From HKCCE3408 sp038530555 (GTDB taxonomy: Bacteria > Pseudomonadota > Alphaproteobacteria > Rhodobacterales > Rhodobacteraceae), in NCBI GenBank assembly GCA_038530555.1, contig JBCBCN010000004.1:269318-333317 (forward strand): a stretch of DNA of 64,000 nt. Direction: 5' to 3'. Below the pieces are notes generated by a model. The model made no database searches and was not told the origin of the DNA. It saw nothing but the letters and a program-made list of their open reading frames with translations. Positions 62,231-64,000 of this stretch are shown piece by piece (position 1 is the stretch's first letter; the number at the start of each line of letters is the position of its first letter). Both the position numbers and the translations under genes were made by a program.

Positions 62231-63616
62231 TTAGCCGAAAGCCCGCCCCAAGGCGCCATCGACCGCATCGGTCAAATGGTCGATCTCATCGGCCGTCGCG
62301 ATCAAGGGCGGGCTAAAGCACAGCGTGTTGTTGAAGCCGGGCAGTGACCGGTTGGTGGCGCCGATGATCACGCCCTGCGCCATACAATCTGCGACGACGG
62401 CCTGGACCAACTTCTCCTCTGCCGGGTCCCGGGTCTCCCGATCGGCCACAAGCTCGGCTCCGCAGAACAGGCCCTTGCCCCGAACATCGCCTATCGCGGC
62501 GTGCTTTTCGGACAGCGCTTTGAGGTTGTCGATCAGCCGTGCGCCCATAGCCGTGGTGTTCGCCAACAGCTCTTCCTCTTCGAGGATCGCCATGTTCTCC
62601 AGCGCTGCGGCAGGACCGGCCGTACAGCCACCAAAGGTACCAATATCGCGGAAATAATCCATTGGATCGCTCGCGTCAGACTTGAACATTTCGAACACAT
62701 CCTCGGTTGTCGCGAGGCAGGCAATCGCGGCATAGCCCGAGGCCACACCCTTGGCCATCGAGACCAAGTCTGGTTGAACTCCATAGTGTTGATAGCCGAA
62801 CCATTCGCCGGTCCGACCCATGCCGCAGACGACCTCGTCGATATGTAGCAGAATATCATATTTGCGACATATCTCCTGAACGCGGGGCCAATATCCCTCG
62901 GGTGGCACGATCACGCCGCCACCCGCTGTCACCGGCTCCAGGCAGAGCGCGCCGACCGTATCTGGGCCCTCGCGCAGGATCACTTCTTCGATGGCGTCCG
63001 CGGCGCGTTCGCCGTAATTCTCCGTCGCGCCCCACTGGCTGCGATATTCCAGGCAGTGCGGCACCTTCACGAAGCCGGGCGTGTAGGGCCCGTACTGCGC
63101 GTTACGCTGCTCCTGGCCGCCCGCTGACATCGTGGCAATTGTAGCGCCATGATAGTCGCGATCGCGGTAGAGGATCTTGTGCTTTTTGCCGCCATACCGC
63201 TTGTGAGCGATCTGCCTGACGATCTTGAACGCCCGCTCGTTTGCCTCGGAGCCAGAATTGACGAAATAGACACGGCTCAGACCCGGCATCTTTTCGATCA
63301 ACCGCTCCGAGAAGCGCGCGGCCGGGATCGAACCAGCCGAGCCTGCGAAAAACGGCAGTTCGATCAGTTGTTTATGGACCGCGTCGGCGATCCGTTTGCG
63401 GCCATAGCCGACATTGACCGTCCAAACACCCCCCGAAACACCATCTAGATGCTCTTTGCCGTGCTGGTCCCAGACCCGCGTCCCCTCACCCCGCACGATG
63501 ATGCGCGGATCGGCGGTCTCATAGGGTTTGTGCTGCGACAGGTGGTGCCAGACATGGGCGCGATCGGCTTCGATGATCGGGCTCAGATCGTTAAGATGCG
63601 CGTCGTCCAGGGTCAT
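62231..63616 (-). CDS. class III aminotransferase, possibly taurine-pyruvate aminotransferase
   Basis: A 461-residue fold-type I PLP aminotransferase. VYFVNSGSEANERAFKIVRQ, DRDYHGATIATMSAGG, LHIDEVVCGMGRTGEWFG and the PLP-Lys in SMAKGVASGYAAIA are clear. The N-terminus LSPIIEADRAHVWHHLSQHKP recalls taurine-pyruvate aminotransferases of roseobacters, an assignment from memory that I hold loosely; omega-amino-acid transaminase is the alternative. No xsc or taurine transporter is adjacent. It diverges from a DMGDH-type oxidoreductase at 63874. Confidence 0.85.
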   Translation of the reverse strand: MTLDDAHLNDLSPIIEADRAHVWHHLSQHKPYETADPRIIVRGEGTRVWDQHGKEHLDGVSGGVWTVNVGYGRKRIADAVHKQLIELPFFAGSAGSIPAARFSERLIEKMPGLSRVYFVNSGSEANERAFKIVRQIAHKRYGGKKHKILYRDRDYHGATIATMSAGGQEQRNAQYGPYTPGFVKVPHCLEYRSQWGATENYGERAADAIEEVILREGPDTVGALCLEPVTAGGGVIVPPEGYWPRVQEICRKYDILLHIDEVVCGMGRTGEWFGYQHYGVQPDLVSMAKGVASGYAAIACLATTEDVFEMFKSDASDPMDYFRDIGTFGGCTAGPAAALENMAILEEEELLANTTAMGARLIDNLKALSEKHAAIGDVRGKGLFCGAELVADRETRDPAEEKLVQAVVADCMAQGVIIGATNRSLPGFNNTLCFSPPLIATADEIDHLTDAVDGALGRAFG

Positions 63617-63758
63617 GTCTCGCCTCGCGGAAATATGAGTGGTTAGTACCGTCCTGGCGAAACGCTATGCACGCGGATAGGGCCAGTCGACCCCAAACGA
63701 TGCGACCAGTTTACGCAGGGGCACAAGCCATCCCTCCTTATTTGCAGTGGAAATCCCT

Positions 63759-63797
63759 ATTTTCAGATGAAAATTTAGGCATTTTGAAAACCAAAAT
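63759..63797. promoter_or_regulatory. two AT-rich inverted repeats in the divergent promoter region
   Basis: ATTTTCA-ga-TGAAAAT (63759-63774) has 7-bp arms and ATTTTG-aaaac-CAAAAT (63781-63797) has 6-bp arms. Both lie in the 257-nt gap between the aminotransferase and the oxidoreductase genes, the likely binding region of a shared regulator encoded elsewhere. Confidence 0.5.
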
Positions 63798-63873
63798 CGG
63801 TGAAAAAGGGCTTGGGAGATGGGTCCGTCTCTGGCTCTATCCCGGCGAGTGTCTGGTCTTAAGGAATCAAGCT

Positions 63874-64000
63874 ATGACTGAGATTGCGACAAGCGCCCGC
63901 GTGGTCATCATTGGCGGCGGCGTGGTGGGCTGTTCGGTGGCCTATCACCTGGCCAAGCAAGGCTGGCGCGATATTGTCCTGCTTGAGCGTAAGCGTTTGA
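63874..64000 (+). CDS. FAD-dependent oxidoreductase, DMGDH/sarcosine type (3'-partial)
   Basis: Only the first 42 residues are in the window. They contain the dinucleotide-binding motif RVVIIGGGVVGCSVAYHLA and IVLLERKRL, very close to the same region of the protein starting at 38923, so it is a second member of that family in the same window. A GGAATC stretch precedes the ATG. Domain structure beyond this cannot be seen. Confidence 0.85.
   Translation, partial: MTEIATSARVVIIGGGVVGCSVAYHLAKQGWRDIVLLERKRL

Overview
The window is a high-GC, densely coded stretch of an alphaproteobacterial chromosome, most likely from the Rhodobacteraceae (roseobacter group). That placement is an inference. It rests on GC- and GCC-rich codon use, a TAXI-type TRAP transporter, PutA without a ribbon-helix-helix domain, znuA diverging from zur-znuC-znuB, a dimethylglycine-dehydrogenase-like gene linked to a non-pyrrolysine MttB homologue, and a serralysin with the short Cys-containing N-terminus I associate with that group. 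I saw no rRNA, tRNA, CRISPR array, prophage or intact insertion sequence.

Layout. 1-3.4 kb: end of a glycogen operon (glgX, malQ). 3.5-6.9 kb: TAXI-TRAP transporter. 7.1-8.3 kb: three-gene operon of unknown function holding two mutually similar proteins and a small basic protein, behind a perfect 12-bp palindrome. 8.4-9.8 kb: heme-monooxygenase-like and siderophore-interacting proteins. 10-18 kb: DMT exporter, putA, a fold-type IV aminotransferase, DsrE-like, class II aldolase, glycosyltransferase-like. 18-20.1 kb: clpX and clpP. 20.4-21.7 kb: a cryptochrome/photolyase relative with an apparently permuted domain order. 21.7-25 kb: zinc-uptake locus with an extremely His/Asp-rich ZnuA and a Zur-type operator. 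25.1-33.4 kb: acyl-CoA catabolism cluster (FadB-like, three acyl-CoA dehydrogenases, APH-type kinase, nitronate monooxygenase) interrupted by a cold-shock gene. 33.6-34.0 kb: lower-GC carboxymuconolactone-decarboxylase gene. 34.2-36 kb: GT-C membrane glycosyltransferase. 36.3-37.9 kb: pgm.

37.9-45 kb: a LysR regulator diverges from a tightly coupled five-gene operon (DMGDH/GcvT-like oxidoreductase, two unknown proteins, ICL/PEP-mutase-family protein, MttB-family methyltransferase), which looks like a methylated-amine catabolic unit. 45-45.6 kb: non-coding region in which short blocks recur twice in the same order, each set next to a strong hairpin. 45.6-48 kb: copper-type P1B ATPase. 48-55.8 kb: an unusual group made of an alpha-oxoamine-synthase relative without its catalytic lysine, an M15 peptidase, a subtilisin-like protease, a PAP2/haloperoxidase-like protein starting with eleven GVH tripeptides, and a SARP-like regulator. 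56.7-59.6 kb: RTX serralysin. 59.6-63.6 kb: possible catabolic operon (class III aminotransferase, FAD monooxygenase, PcaB-like lyase) divergent from a second DMGDH-type oxidoreductase that runs off the end.

The most promising unexplained items are the paralogue operon at 7.1-8.3 kb, the coupled amine operon with its two unknown proteins, and the protease / pseudo-enzyme / SARP group. All functions come from reading motifs and neighbourhoods; no database search was possible.
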